From positions 18,230,180-18,294,179 of the forward strand of contig NC_133932.1 in assembly GCF_031877795.1 (NCBI RefSeq): 64,000 nt of DNA, read 5' to 3'. Below, piece by piece: positions 35,201 to 46,900 of this stretch; within the stretch, counting starts at the first letter, position 1; each line of letters starts with the position of its first letter. The notes under the pieces are model-generated. The model was not told where the DNA came from and did not search any database. It saw only the letters and a program-made list of their open reading frames with translations. Source of the stretch: Strix aluco. Lineage: Eukaryota > Chordata > Aves > Strigiformes > Strigidae. Made by a program: the position numbers and the translations under genes.

Positions 35201-38200
35201 GTCCCCCTTGCCCAGCTGCTGTGCTGGTGGAGGCGACTGGTATTGGCACTGCCTGTCCCCCTGGCCCAGCTGCTGTGCTAGTGGAGGCGACTGCTACTGG
35301 CACTGGCTGTCCCTCTGTCCCAGCTGCTGTGCTGGTGGTGGTGACTGGTACTGGCACTGCCTGTCCCCCTGGCCCAGATGCTGTGCTGGTGGAGGTGACT
35401 GGTACTGGCACTGGCTGTCCCTCTGGCCCAGCTGCTGTGCTAGTAGTGGCGACTGGTACTGGCACTGCCTGTCACTCTGGCCCAGCTGCTGTGCTGGTGG
35501 AGGCGACTGGTACTGGCACTGCCTGTCACTCTGGCCCAGCTGCTGTGCTAGTGGAGGCGACTGCTACTGGCACTGCCTGTAAATCTGGCCCAGCTGCTGT
35601 GCTAGTTGAGGTGACTGGTACTGCCACTGCCTGTCACTCTGGCCCAGCTGCTGTGCTAGTGGAGGTGACTGCTACTGGCACTGCCTGTCACTCTGGCCCA
35701 GCTGCTGTGCTAGTGGAGGCGACTGCTACTGGCACTGCCTGTCACTCTGGCCCAGCTGCTGTGCTAGTGGAGGCGACTGGTACTGGTACTGCCTGTCACT
35801 CTGGCCCAGCTGCTGTGCTGGTGGAGGTGACTGGTACTGGCACTGCCTGTCACTCTGTCCCAGCCGCTGTGCTGCTGGAGGTGACTGGTACTGGCACTGC
35901 CTGTCACTCTGGCCCAGCTGCAGTGCTAGTAGTGGCGACTGGTACTGGCACTCCCTGTCCCTTGGCCCAGCTGCTGTGCTGGTGGAGGTGACTGGTACTG
36001 GCACTGCCTGTCCCTCTGGCCCAGCTGCTGTGCTAGTGGAGGCAACTAGTACTGGCACTGCCTGTCCCCCTTGCCCAGCTGCTGTGCTAGTGGAGGCTAC
36101 TGGTATTGGCACTGCCTGTCCCCCTGGCCCAGCTGCTCTGCTGGTGGTGGTGACTGGTACTGGCAGTGCCTGTCCCCCTTGCCCAGCTGCTGTGCTAGTG
36201 GAGGCAACTGGTACTGGCACTGCCTGTCCCCCTGGCCCAGCTGCTGTGCTAGTGGAGGCGACTGGTACTGGCACTGCCTGTCACTCTGGCCCAACTGCTG
36301 TGCTAGTGGAGGCGACTGGTATTGGCACTGCCTGTCCCCCTTGCCCAGCTGCTCTGCTGGTGGAGGTGACTGGTACTGGCACTGCCTGTCACTCTGGCCC
36401 AGCTGCTGTGCTGGTTGAGGTGACTGGTACTGGCACTGCCTGACTCCCTGGCCCAGCTGCTGTGCTAGTGGAGGTGACTGGTACTGGCACTGGCTGTCCC
36501 TCTGTCCCAGCTGCTGTGCTGGTGGAGGTGACTGGTACTGGCACTGGCTGTCCCTCTGTCCCATCTGCTGTGCTAGTGGAGGCGACTGGTATTGGCACTG
36601 CCTGTCCCCCTTGCCCAGCTGCTGTGCTGGTGGAGGTGACTGGTACTGGCACTGGCTGTCCCTCTGTCCCATCTGCTGTGCTAGTGGAGGCGACTGGTAT
36701 TGGCACTGCCTGTCCCCCTTGCCCAGCTGCTGTGCTGGTGGAGGTGACTGGTACTGGCACTGCCTGTCCCTCTGGCCCAGCTGCTCTGCTGGTGGAGGCA
36801 ACTGGTACTGGCACTGCCTGTCACTCTGGCGCAGCTGCTGTGCTAGTGGAGGCGACTGGTACTGGCACTGCCTGTCACTCTGGCCCAGCTGCTGTGCTGG
36901 TGGAGGTGACTGGTACTGGCACTGCCTGTCCCCCTGGCCCAGATGCTGTGCTAGTGGAGGTGACTGGTACTGGCACTGGCTGTCCCTCTGTCCCAGCTGC
37001 TGTGCTAGTAGAGGCGACTGGTACTGGCACTGCCTGTCCCTCTGGCCCAGCTGCTGTGCTGGTGGAGGTGACTGGTACTGGCACTGCCTGTCACTCTGTC
37101 CCAGCTGCTGTGCTGGTGGAGGTGACTGGTACTGCCACTGCCTGTCACTCTGGCCGAGCTGCAGTGCTAGTAGTGGCGACTGGTACTGGCACTGCCTGTC
37201 CCTCTGTCCCAGCTGCTGTGCTAGTGGAGGCGACTGGTACTGGCACTGCCTGTCGCTCTGGCCCAACTGCTGTGCTAGTGGAGGCGACTGGTATTGGCAC
37301 TGCCTGTCCCCCTTGCCCAGCTGCTCTGCTGGTGGAGGTGACTGGTACTGGCACTGCCTGTCCCTCTGGCCCAGCTGCTCTGCTGGTGGAGGTGACTGGT
37401 ACTGGCACTGCCTGTCCCTCTGGCCCAGCTGCTGTGCTGGTGGAGGTGACTGGTTCTGGCACTGCCTGTCCCTCTGGCCCAGCTGCTGTGCTGGTGGAGG
37501 TGACTGGTACTGGCACTGCCTGTCCCCCTTGCCCAGCTGCTGTGCTGGTGGAGGCGACTGGTATTGGCACTGCCTGTCCCCCTGGCCCAGCTGCTCTGCT
37601 GGTGGTGGTGACTGGTACTGGCACTGCCTGTCCCTCTGGCCCAGCTGCTGTGCTGGTGGAGTCAAGTGGTACTGGCACTGCCTGTCCCTCTGGCCCAGCT
37701 GGTGTGCTGGTGGAGGCGACTGGTACTGGCACTGCCTGTCACTCTGGCCCAGCTGCTGTGCTGGTGGAGGTGACTGGTACTGGCACTGCCTGTCCCCCTG
37801 GCCCAGATGCTGTGCTGGTGGAGGCGACTGGTACTGGCACTGCCTGTCACTCTGGCCCAGCTGCTGTGCTGGTGGAGGTGACTGGTACTGCCACTGCCTG
37901 TCACTCTGGCCCAGCTGCTGTGCTAGTGGAGGCGACTGCTACTGGCACTGCCTGTCACTCTGGCCCAGCTGCAGTGCTAGTGGAGGTGACTGGTATTGGC
38001 ACTGCCTGTCCCTCTGGCCCAGCTGCTCTGCTGGTGGAGGTGACTGGTACTGGCACTGCCTGTCCCTCTGGCCCAGCTGCAGTGCTAGTGGAGGTGACTG
38101 GTATTGGCACTGCCTGTCCCTCTGGCCCAGCTGCTGTGCTAGTGGAGGCAACTGCTACTGGCACTGCCTGACACTTTGGCCCAGCTGCTGTGCTAGTGGA

Positions 38201-39776
38201 GGTGACTGGTACTGGCAGTGCCTCTCCCCCTGGCCCCGCTGCTGTACCAGTATGTTCCCTTTCAGATCCTGCAGCTCTTTCTCCCCCTTCAGGGCAGTGA
38301 ACAGTAGTAAAGGTGACATGGTAAGCATGGGCAAGCCCCCAGCACATTGCAGTGTGTTGTGTCTCCCGGGGTTTGTCAGATTGGCAAGACACCTTTTTCA
38401 GATACTCCACCAGTTTATCAGGACTCTGCACTTGTTCGGGAGTGAAATCCCAAACCGTTGGAGGTGACCACTGAGTCAGGCACTTGCCCATCTTTTCCCA
38501 CACACCTTGCCATTTATAACTATCTGCCCTCGGGGCAGGTTTCCGGGTGCTGCTGTCATTGGAGAAATACCGCATGGCCCAAAACAAGATCCGGCAGACA
38601 TTCAGAAAGCATTGTGCCGCAAACACACTGGCCTGGGTGCTCCAAGGATAGCTAAAACTCTGAAAAACCGAGAGGATCTCTTCCCCTGGCTCACCCATAG
38701 AGGGGGTGAGACCCCTAACAAAAGCCCAGGCAGCAAACAGGTACCGGTTCACCCCCACAAGCACTGATGCAAGCCCATTATAAGCAGTCAGCAGCCAGTA
38801 TAGCAAAATAAAACCCTTGACACATTTTCCACCGACAACAAACGCCAGCACTGGGAACACACAGCGGATATAAGGATTAATCCAGCCCCACCACGCAAGC
38901 AAGTTGGCCAGCATTGCAAATGTTCCTTATCAAACAATACAAATAAAAACAGAAAAATTGCACCTAACAGATTGCTCTAACACACCTTCTCCTTTTGTCC
39001 TTATCTCAACCCTCTCGTGCCCCATGCTGGGCGCCAAAAAGGCTGTGGTGGTTTAGGCCCCGCCGGGACCCGAGACCACGCTGCCGCTGCCCCTCCCCCA
39101 CCCTCCGACCGGAACGGGGCAGGGAGTGAAATACAAACCCCGGGGTTGAGGTAAGGAGAGGTTTAATACCACAGTGCCACAGCAACAAACCGAACAACAG
39201 CAAGAACAAGAACAATAACAGTAATAACAAGAAACAGAACAAGGGATATAGCGATACAGCAGTGAGGAGAGCGACCCCACACCACGCCTTTACCAATCTT
39301 CCCGCGCTTGGGCGCCCGGACGTGAAGTCAGCATGGTATTGAATAACCCGGCTAGAGCTCCCTCCCCACTGCTGGGGAAACTTAACCCTATCCTAGCTGA
39401 ACCAGGACACCTTGGGACAGACATTGGTGCATCCAGCACCAAGGGCCCAGGGCCTGGGGCTGGTGCCAGAGTGTCCCTGGCCTGGTGGCAGGGCCAGGGA
39501 TGGGGGAAAGGCAGTGGGGCTCTGAGGGTCTTACCGCAACTTGGCGACGACCAGTTCCTCCTGGAGGAGGAGAAGGCGTCTCTCGCTCCTCCTGTGGCCC
39601 CGGGTCAGCCACACGTCCGTGCTCAGCACCGCCTCAGCGTCGGTGAGAGCCTCCCTGCGGAGCAGAGAGCGGTGGGCATGAGAAAGGCTGTGGCTGAGGG
39701 GCCCGGCCGTGCCCGCCCGTCCCCGAGCCCCGGGGGGAGCCTACCTGGAGTGCCAGCAGCAGTTGGCCTGGCCCAT
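26273..39776 (-). CDS. PH-RhoGAP protein, ARHGAP20/TAGAP-like, copy 2
   Basis: Full second copy of the gene. Exons in transcript order: 39745-39776, 39535-39654, then the copy 1 exons shifted by 16,953: 30979-31155, 30595-30636, 30342-30426, 30184-30237, 29994-30044, 29801-29867, 28958-29145, 28567-28728, 28373-28482, 27832-28027, 27528-27627, 27255-27400, 26583-26674 and 26273-26477. The frame is open throughout and I noticed no coding difference from copy 1, including the arginine finger GIFRRS and the NLAICLGPNLL motif. The intron with the retroviral insertion is 8,379 bases, the longest of the three complete copies. Being intact and nearly identical, it could be expressed, but this cannot be told from the sequence. 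Confidence 0.8.
29259..29286. repeat. (GGGAC)n microsatellite, unit 2
   Basis: Same tract as at 12306-12333, with the same repeat number, inside the intron before the exon that opens the RhoGAP domain. Confidence 0.85.
31241..39409 (-). mobile_element. Broken endogenous retrovirus in the RhoGAP intron (unit 2)
   Basis: Duplicate of the fossil in unit 1. Parts: 5' LTR 39044-39409, primer-binding site 39019-39036, gag N-terminal part about 38240-38914, minisatellite 33014-38230, gag C-terminal part 31927-32799, protease 31618-31905, partial 3' LTR from 31241. It has the same CCTTG target duplication (31236-31240 and 39410-39414), so it was copied with the locus and is not an independent insertion. 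It is defective, with no recognisable env and almost no pol. Confidence 0.88.
33014..38230. repeat. 54-base minisatellite, about 97 repeats (unit 2)
   Basis: Same array as in unit 1 but 5,217 bases long, about 14 periods more. The outermost repeats at both ends match those of unit 1 almost exactly, while the order of variants in the middle differs. This fits internal unequal exchange or slippage after the duplication. Confidence 0.97.
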
Positions 39777-40020
39777 CCTGCCCGGGACAGGAGGACCCCT
39801 CGCTCTGCACCAAGGATGTGGCCCAGCTGGCCACAGCGAGGATGGGAAGCAGGGTGCCGGTGCCGGGAAGCGCTGTTCGGCCAGACCCTGCCTCCTCCCA
39901 GAGCTGCTCCGTGCCAGCACAGCCCCGTGCTGCCGGCTCTGGTGGCTGCTGGCTCCAAAATGGCCGACGCTGGGAGCCCAACGGAAAGTGGGCGGGGCCT
40001 CGTGCTGGGGGTTCTCTCCA
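39777..40020 (-). promoter_or_regulatory. Possible promoter of RhoGAP gene copy 2
   Basis: Duplicate of 22067-22310, with the YY1-like motif at 39955-39970 and the GC box at 39990-39999. Confidence 0.35.
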
Positions 40021-40189
40021 GCATGGCCCTGGCTGTCTTGCCCCGGGCAGCCCAGAGCAGGGCAGAGCAGAGGGGAAGCACCCCCTCCCTCCGCCTGCTG
40101 CCAGTGGTCTGCCTGCTGCAGCCCGGGATGCAGTTCGCCCCCAATGCCCCAGGGGTACTTTGCTGGCTCCAAGTTGCTCAACTTCGGGT

Positions 40190-40470
40190 CCACCATCACC
40201 CCAGGGCTCTGCACAGCTGCTTTCCAGCTGGGTCTCCCCCAGCACATACAGCTCCAGGGGCTTGTTCCTCCCCAGGTCCAGGACTTTGCTCTTCCCTCTT
40301 CCCCTTCTTCAACGACAGGAAGCTCCTGGCAGCCCCTTTCTCCAGCCTGTCAAGGTCCCTCTGGTTGGCAACACAACCCTCGGCTGCAGGAGCCTCTCCT
40401 CCCAGTCATGTGCCTTCTGCAAGCTGTCTGAGGGTGTGCTCTGCCCCATCATCCGGATCACTGAATGTGG
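40190..40470 (-). mobile_element. Degenerate CR1 LINE fragment (unit 2)
   Basis: Duplicate of the fragment at 22480-22760. Confidence 0.7.
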
Positions 40471-40541
40471 ACAGGGCGCGCATCATGCCGCGCAGGGCTT
40501 TGTCACAGAATGATCAGAAATTGAGGGGGAAGATCCACTTT

Positions 40542-40564
40542 TGTGTGTGTGTGTGTGTGTGTGT
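40542..40564. repeat. (TG)n microsatellite at the end of unit 2
   Basis: TG run of the same length as at the end of unit 1, just before the junction with unit 3. Confidence 0.95.
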
Positions 40565-40579
40565 ATTATAAATATGGTG

Positions 40580-42042
40580 CTTCTCCCTGTCATCCCTTCA
40601 AGCCATTAAAAGGTGCACAGGCTCTCTCGTTTTTCATTTGAATGTCACACCTCTTCTTAGTACTGACCTTACGTGCAACGTTGTATCGGGCTGTACTCTC
40701 GCATAGACTGTTGGATAGTACCTAGCCTAGATTAGTAGAGAGCAGATTAATCTGCATTACCGGTGCTAACACCAGTGACGGGAGGTTGCATCTGGCTGTT
40801 CAGCCAAAGGATAAAAATCAAAGGTGTCTCTTGAACTCAGTGGGCTATTGACTGAATTCATCACGCTCAAAAAACAAAAGCTACAGGAGAAAGGCATATT
40901 CTATCTTGACTGCTACAATGCATGTTTTAGGAGGTATGAAGATAAACCCTCCGTGCCCCTCCGCCCACCCCCTTCCAAGAAAAAGGACTAGAGAAAAAAG
41001 ATGCAACTTCTAGAGCAATGAGGCTTTTAATAGCCAAGTAAATTTCCCTGTATCATGCCCATTCAATGAGCTACTTTGTCTGACACTCTGCCTTACTCGG
41101 TACCAGCATAAGACTCTTCCAGGAAATATTAAACAAACAAAAAAAAAAAAATATTGCTGTACAGCCAGTTGCCTGCGTTACGCTATGGAAGATGTAGAAT
41201 TCCTCTCTGATCCACAACTTTCCACCTACAAGCAAAACCGTAGTGAAGCTTTCCTCCATTTCCAATGCGCTCTGATGGCTCTTCCCCAGGGAAAGCCTTT
41301 CCTCTGTCACTCTGGGGGCATAGCTGGTCATAGGCAAGGCAAGCCCCGAGCCCCACGCACCATCCGAGGCCACCACCGTCCTCCTGTAGCCGTGAGCAAG
41401 ATCTCAAACTCCTTTTCCGCTGCAGGAGAAGAGTTGTTAATAGAAATGGATGCACATGGCACAGTCTGTTCCAGAACAGTCACAGCTGTTCAAAGCTTTC
41501 CGTGCCCTGGATTGGGGGGTTTCAGGACCAGCTCCTGGGTCAGCTTGCACCGAGGCTAGCGACAGCTGTGCTTCATGCAGGTAACTCAGGTTTAACCCTT
41601 TGTCCCCTGACCATCCCCACAGGTCCAGCAGCATAGAAAGTCACAGTGGGCTGCGTTGGAGCAACCTGCTCCGCTGGACTTGTGGCAAATGTTGCGTCTG
41701 CATCCCTGCCCTTCTGTTCTCCCTGTAGGGTCCTGGTCAATACAACAAGCTGCTCTCCCTGGAAATGACCATCGTGGCGAAAGACAGGCTCCACTGTGAG
41801 CCACGACCTTCACCCACCGAGCAGCCAGCACAGCCAGGGACACGTTTGTGCGAAAGTCCCTTCTCATGGCAAAAAGGGGATCCATAGTCAGCTTTGGATG
41901 TCGTGTGTCTGGTGTAACTGTTGATACTGCGCAATGCCTTGGTTAAAATAGAAGCGACGAAGAGAGTTAAAAACCTGCCCTTTTCAGGAAAAATGCAGGA
42001 AATCGGCATCTTTTGGCTATTTTACACTCCAACAAGAAAGAT
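40580..42042. other. Unassigned stretch of unit 3
   Basis: Equivalent of 5917-7378, with a slightly longer A-run (about 41132-41152). No gene recognised. Confidence 0.5.
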
Positions 42043-42989
42043 TGTGGGCCCGTGTTTTGCTGATTAGGGATACCAATCAAACTCAGACACCAGAGTGAAA
42101 AGAGCAGGCGTATTTTACTGGAAATAGCTAAATCATGTAACAGAATAATACAGAAAACATACAACAAGAAAAGACAGAATAGTGCACTTAAACAAACAGG
42201 AAAATACAGGGTAATGCATCAAATCGTTACTACACGAGAGAGAGAATAGTGATTAAGAAAGATCCATCACCACTTGCATATGTTACCATCATCCAGATCC
42301 GCAGTCGCCGGGGAGCCCCGGTTACAGCGAGGATTTGGAGAGCCTTTCCCGGCAAGTGGGAAATCCTACGCGGTGCGTCCACCCGTAGGTGAGGCTTCCA
42401 AAGTCGCTGTGAGCGGGTCCCGCCTTATATACCCCCAAATCAGCAAGCCAGAATAACTGGCACCTTTGTTTTGAGCGGAACATCTGGTTTCACTCTCACA
42501 TTAGATTCCCCCGGAGCCTGGCCAGGGCTCAAGGGAGAAGCTAAGGGAGTTTCCCTGCTTATCTAATTTATTTATGTTCTTTTTAGAACAAGGCCACACG
42601 TCTGGTCCCAAGGCCGGACAGCAGGCTTCATGGCCTTGTTAACTTACCTGTACGCAAAAAAGAAGATACATACATTCAGGATAGACATGTTTTCATTACA
42701 TTCATCATCAGTCAGGAGTCTATGATATCTAAGCTACATCTTTCATTAATGAGCATACATATTTCGTTAATGACTACATACTAAGTTAGCAGCTTTGGCT
42801 CGGGGCCTGTGGTTCAGGCTTCAATACTTCAACACTTTAGCACTTTTTACATCAGGATAGGCGGTTTGTTATAACCTAGTACAATACCTACTAGCACAAC
42901 GGTTATCAGTTACAAAATATACAGGATTCATCTATAGGTCAACTCTGGCTTGGGCCTATTGTCCAAGCCTTAGCACTTCAGCCCGGTGG
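42043..42989 (-). mobile_element. Solo LTR (unit 3)
   Basis: Same solo LTR as in units 1 and 2, with the TATATAA box at 42425-42431. Confidence 0.6.
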
Positions 42990-43353
42990 TTAATGCTTTA
43001 AGGGAAGTTCAGCACGTTGGGAAAAGGGATATAAGACCACTCTTCTGGACACTGTCTGGACTGGGCTAGGCTGGGCTTGGAGAGCCTGGGAGGGTCCCCG
43101 GGGTCCCAGCTTTCCTGCAGTGCTGACTGTGGCGGCTGCGGCCTGTTCTTTCCTGCCGTGCTGACTGCACCCACCTGGTGGGGCTGTCCTTGGGAAGGGC
43201 ACCAGAGCTGAAAAAGCCCCTGGTAGAGGGGCGGGGAGAAGCTCTTCTCCAGAGATTTGCCAGAAACTCTCCAGAGCATCCCTTTTCCAGCGCATGAGAT
43301 GCTCTGTGTGACAAGGGAAGGTGCCCATTAGTCCACAGTCCTGGGCAAGCGGG

Positions 43354-43440
43354 TCTAGGTGACCCTGCTTGAGCAGGCAGGTTGGACCAGAGGACCTTCA
43401 CAGGTCCCTCCCAGCCTCAGCTGTTCTATGGGATTCTGTG
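43354..43440 (+). mobile_element. CR1 LINE 3'-end fragment (unit 3)
   Basis: Duplicate of the fragment at 8690-8776. Confidence 0.85.
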
Positions 43441-43609
43441 CTTCGTTTGACTCCTCAAGCACCTGAACTCAGCCCCGATGCCTGCTGGAAAGGATTCTGG
43501 CGCAAGGGATGATGATCCCAAACTCCTCCACTAGGATTCATCCCAAAACAACTTCTACCTAGTCCAGAATATCGTATGGCACACACAGTCAGAAGGGAGA
43601 AAATGTCCT

Positions 43610-43615
43610 TTTATT
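43610..43615 (-). terminator. Poly(A) signal AATAAA for RhoGAP gene copy 3
   Basis: Duplicate of the AATAAA at 8946-8951, downstream of the copy 3 stop codon. Confidence 0.5.
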
Positions 43616-43983
43616 GTGGACATCCAGTGCAGGAGCCCAGGAGTCACAGGGGTTCAACCAGTAACAAGAAATCAGCACCTACAACGACAGAGCCAGAAAG
43701 CACTGGTAAAGCCACAAAGGCAGGAACAGGCATGGCTTGGTTCCCCTTTCTTTGGGAAACACAGTTGACAAGGAATTGTTGATATCCCAGAAGAGAGCTA
43801 CTGCTGGCCTTAGCTCCGGGGTGGCTCTGGCACCTTATCCCCTCTAAGGTAATGCCCTTAGAGAGCTGTGCATGTGCAGAGGTGCACAGTGCCCCTGTGC
43901 CACACAGCAGGGCTCCCCTGGGGAGCTGCCACGGGGTTATTTCCAAACCCTGCATAGCACCATCCCTCGCCGTCCCTTGCCAG

Positions 43984-46900
43984 TCAGTTGGACTGACTTA
44001 GAGCAGGGTGGAGAGTTGGCAAAGATAGGCAGCAAAGCCTGGTACACACCTGGGGCTTCCTGATCTTTCGCACCTCCCTGCTTTTCTTCTGTCCCCTTCT
44101 TTTCCTCTCTTCTCTTCTTTGCTTCGTGGCATGGCCTCTCCTCTGCCCAGGTCTCTTCTCTCTTTCGTTTCCTTTGGCCGTCGTCTTCCTGGCAGGAGCC
44201 TGCAAACCTTTCCATCCCACAGCATGGTTAGACAGGGAAAGCCAGGATCAACTGGAATCAGCTCTTGATTTAACCAAAGCTGACTCGTTTTACCTTCTGT
44301 GCTCCGAGAGGCTCTTCAGTTCTTCTGCGCATCCCAGGGATTCTACCACGGTCTCAGTGGTGGCTGGAGACAAAGCAACGGGTGCCTAAAACAGAAAGGT
44401 CGTCATTAGCAGGTGGCAAGGGATGCCCTGAAGTAGTAAGCAACTGCTTGGCACGTTGCTGCCTTAGCTCTACAGAGGAGATCTCTTTGGCTGGTTTGAG
44501 TCAGCCCTTTCTTCCAAGGTTCTCGCTCTGGAACACAGTGTTCACATGGGTGGGGGACAGTCCATTTGTGGGGGCCATTCAGCAGAGAGCCTGCGATCCC
44601 CTGCCAGGCAAGGAAAGGCTTGCCCACTTCCTTCTGCCAGCATTTCTTCTGCCCTCCCAAGACAGAGCTCTGCGGATGTCCATTTGGTGCAAGACAACCT
44701 TCTGTGGTGGGAGGCTTTGCTTTTGAAATCTATCTTTCTGTGGCGTTTTGTAGGTATTTCCTCTGATTAAGCACATGCCTAAGGCATAGGAGAAAAGACC
44801 TTTCCAGTTTTACTGACAGTGTATCATTCCATGGGGGGAAAAATAAAATGCAAAGCCACAAGAGACTGAACGCCAGGAAGAGGCACAGCAGCTGCTTGGA
44901 CTCAACAGCAACTGTCCTCCTCCTGCCTAAGACACATTGTTGCAGCGCTTGTGGAGCTGCCATACCTCCGCCCTTTCTGCTCCCACCACCGCCTCTCCCC
45001 CCGCTGCTCTCTGGAGGATGAGCAGAGAGGCTGGTGCATCCAGGCAGGCTTTTGCCTGGTGCTCGGCATCTGCTTCGCCTGGAGGGCCGTGCTGCTTTTC
45101 CAAAGGCAACTCTGGAAAGCAAAAGCGTGTGCAGCAAAGTGACTGGTTGGAAGTGGACAACAGCTAAAGCAAAACCCACAGGAAGCCCTACCCCAGCTGT
45201 CTGCTCAGGCTGTGACAGCCCTCAGTCCCTCCTCATACCTGTGGGTCTGTCCACGGGCTCAGGTGACGTCTGGCCAGCCATCTCCTCCCCAAAGATGTCG
45301 CTGCCGTTTTCAATCAGAAATTCCACCAGCAGCTTCACCTGCACACATCAAAGCCTTGGTTTCAGGGCAGGTGTCTGAAAACACGTCAAGCAGCCTTTCC
45401 CGCTCCTGAGCCTTGCTTCTGCGCAGAAGGCTGTGGCTGTGGGGCTGCTCTTCCAGGCAGCCACTCCACCGGCATTTGCGCAAGAGAGGAGCAAGCTCTG
45501 AGGGTCCAGGCAGGCTGCAGCCAGCCGGTCAGTACAGCGTACCTTCTCGGTCACCTCCAGCGCGGCCTCGAGGGGGAGCAGCTCCTCGTCAGGTGGGCCC
45601 AGCAGGTTTGGCCCCAGGCAGATGGCCAGGTTGCTGGAGGTCATTCTGCTGGTGGACACGTGGTGGCCGATGTTCTGCAGCAGGGAGAGCAGCCGCTGGA
45701 GGAGGAGGAGATGGGCTGCAGGCAACTTCTCGGCCACCCTGAGGGAGCAGGAACACAACGTTAAGGAAGCAGATGCTGCCCACAGCTGTCCCTGAAGCTT
45801 GCACAAGGCAGGCGGGAGCCAGTGTCTGTGCTGCGCCACTTTCCAGGTGCTCTCAGGCAGCGATCAGGAGGAAAACACACTGTTGCTTCCCAGCTCCTGG
45901 TTTCACCCAAGCCCACGCAAGGGAAGGCTCCCTGCCCACGCCCTTTCCCCCCGAAATGCAACCCCAGCCCAGCAAATGCAAGCTGCCAGAAAATGCAACC
46001 TTCTAAGGAGCCCGTCCCTTTTCAGGCAAGTCCCAGGACTCTGCCACTCCCTACTCAACAGGCAGGCTGCTGGCCACACTTACACTTTCAGCGCTTCCAC
46101 CCTGGCCTCCTTGCTTGGCCTCTCCATGGCTTGCATCCAGTCCTGGTAGACGCCGACAACGAGGAGCTTGCCGGGGATGCTGCGTAGAAAGTCCTGCAAG
46201 GCCAAGGGCTTCAGGTGAGCCTTTGAAGATTCCAGGCCAGCCAGGAGCTCTTCCAGCTGCAGGGCAGAAGCGCTCACCTTCAAGATGGCAGCTAGCAGGA
46301 TGACAGGCTGGTTTGCCAGGTCCACATCTGCGCCGCGGTCGAGGTCCTCCTTCAGCTTCTGGAGCGCTGTCCCCCTGTCGGATCTCCGGAATATCCCCTC
46401 CGTCGACGGTCCTCTCTGGTACAGGATGTCCAGGAGCTCCTGCGGGAGATGCAGGAGGACAGCTGCTTGGCTGAAGAAGCAAGTGACAGCAGAGGCCAGA
46501 GCTCTGCCCCAGGCTGGGCTCCCCCCCGCCCCCGCAAAGGGTCTGGCGCCAGAAGCGGTGGCCGTGGGTGAAGAGCCCAGTGCCCCAGCCACCCCCGCAG
46601 ACGCTGGGGACACTGCCTCTGGAGCAGCCGGAGGGAGGGCTGGGGCTCCCCTGTCCAGGCTGGCCTACCTGGATGGGCCGGGGCAGCGTGCCGGCCTCCT
46701 CGCAGAGGGCTGCCAGGGGCTGCCCAAAGAGCGCCCTGCTGCAGCCGGAGCCCGCCTGCCCTGGCGCCGGGGCAGCGGCCGGGCTCTGCCGCAGCGCAAA
46801 GGGCCAGGGCAGCCCCCTCCTCCTCCTGCTGCTGCTGCCGCCGCCGCTCCCTCCCGCTGCAAAGGGAAAGAGAGCAAGAGCCCGTCAGTGGGAACCGCCA

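Larger units (their letters stand above)
22870..40579. repeat. Segmental duplication unit 2 (17,710 bases)
   Basis: Second copy. It is 757 bases longer than unit 1, which is almost exactly 14 repeats of the internal 54-base minisatellite. Outside the array differences from unit 1 are very few, for example a CGCGC in place of CGTGC near 22964. Confidence 0.97.
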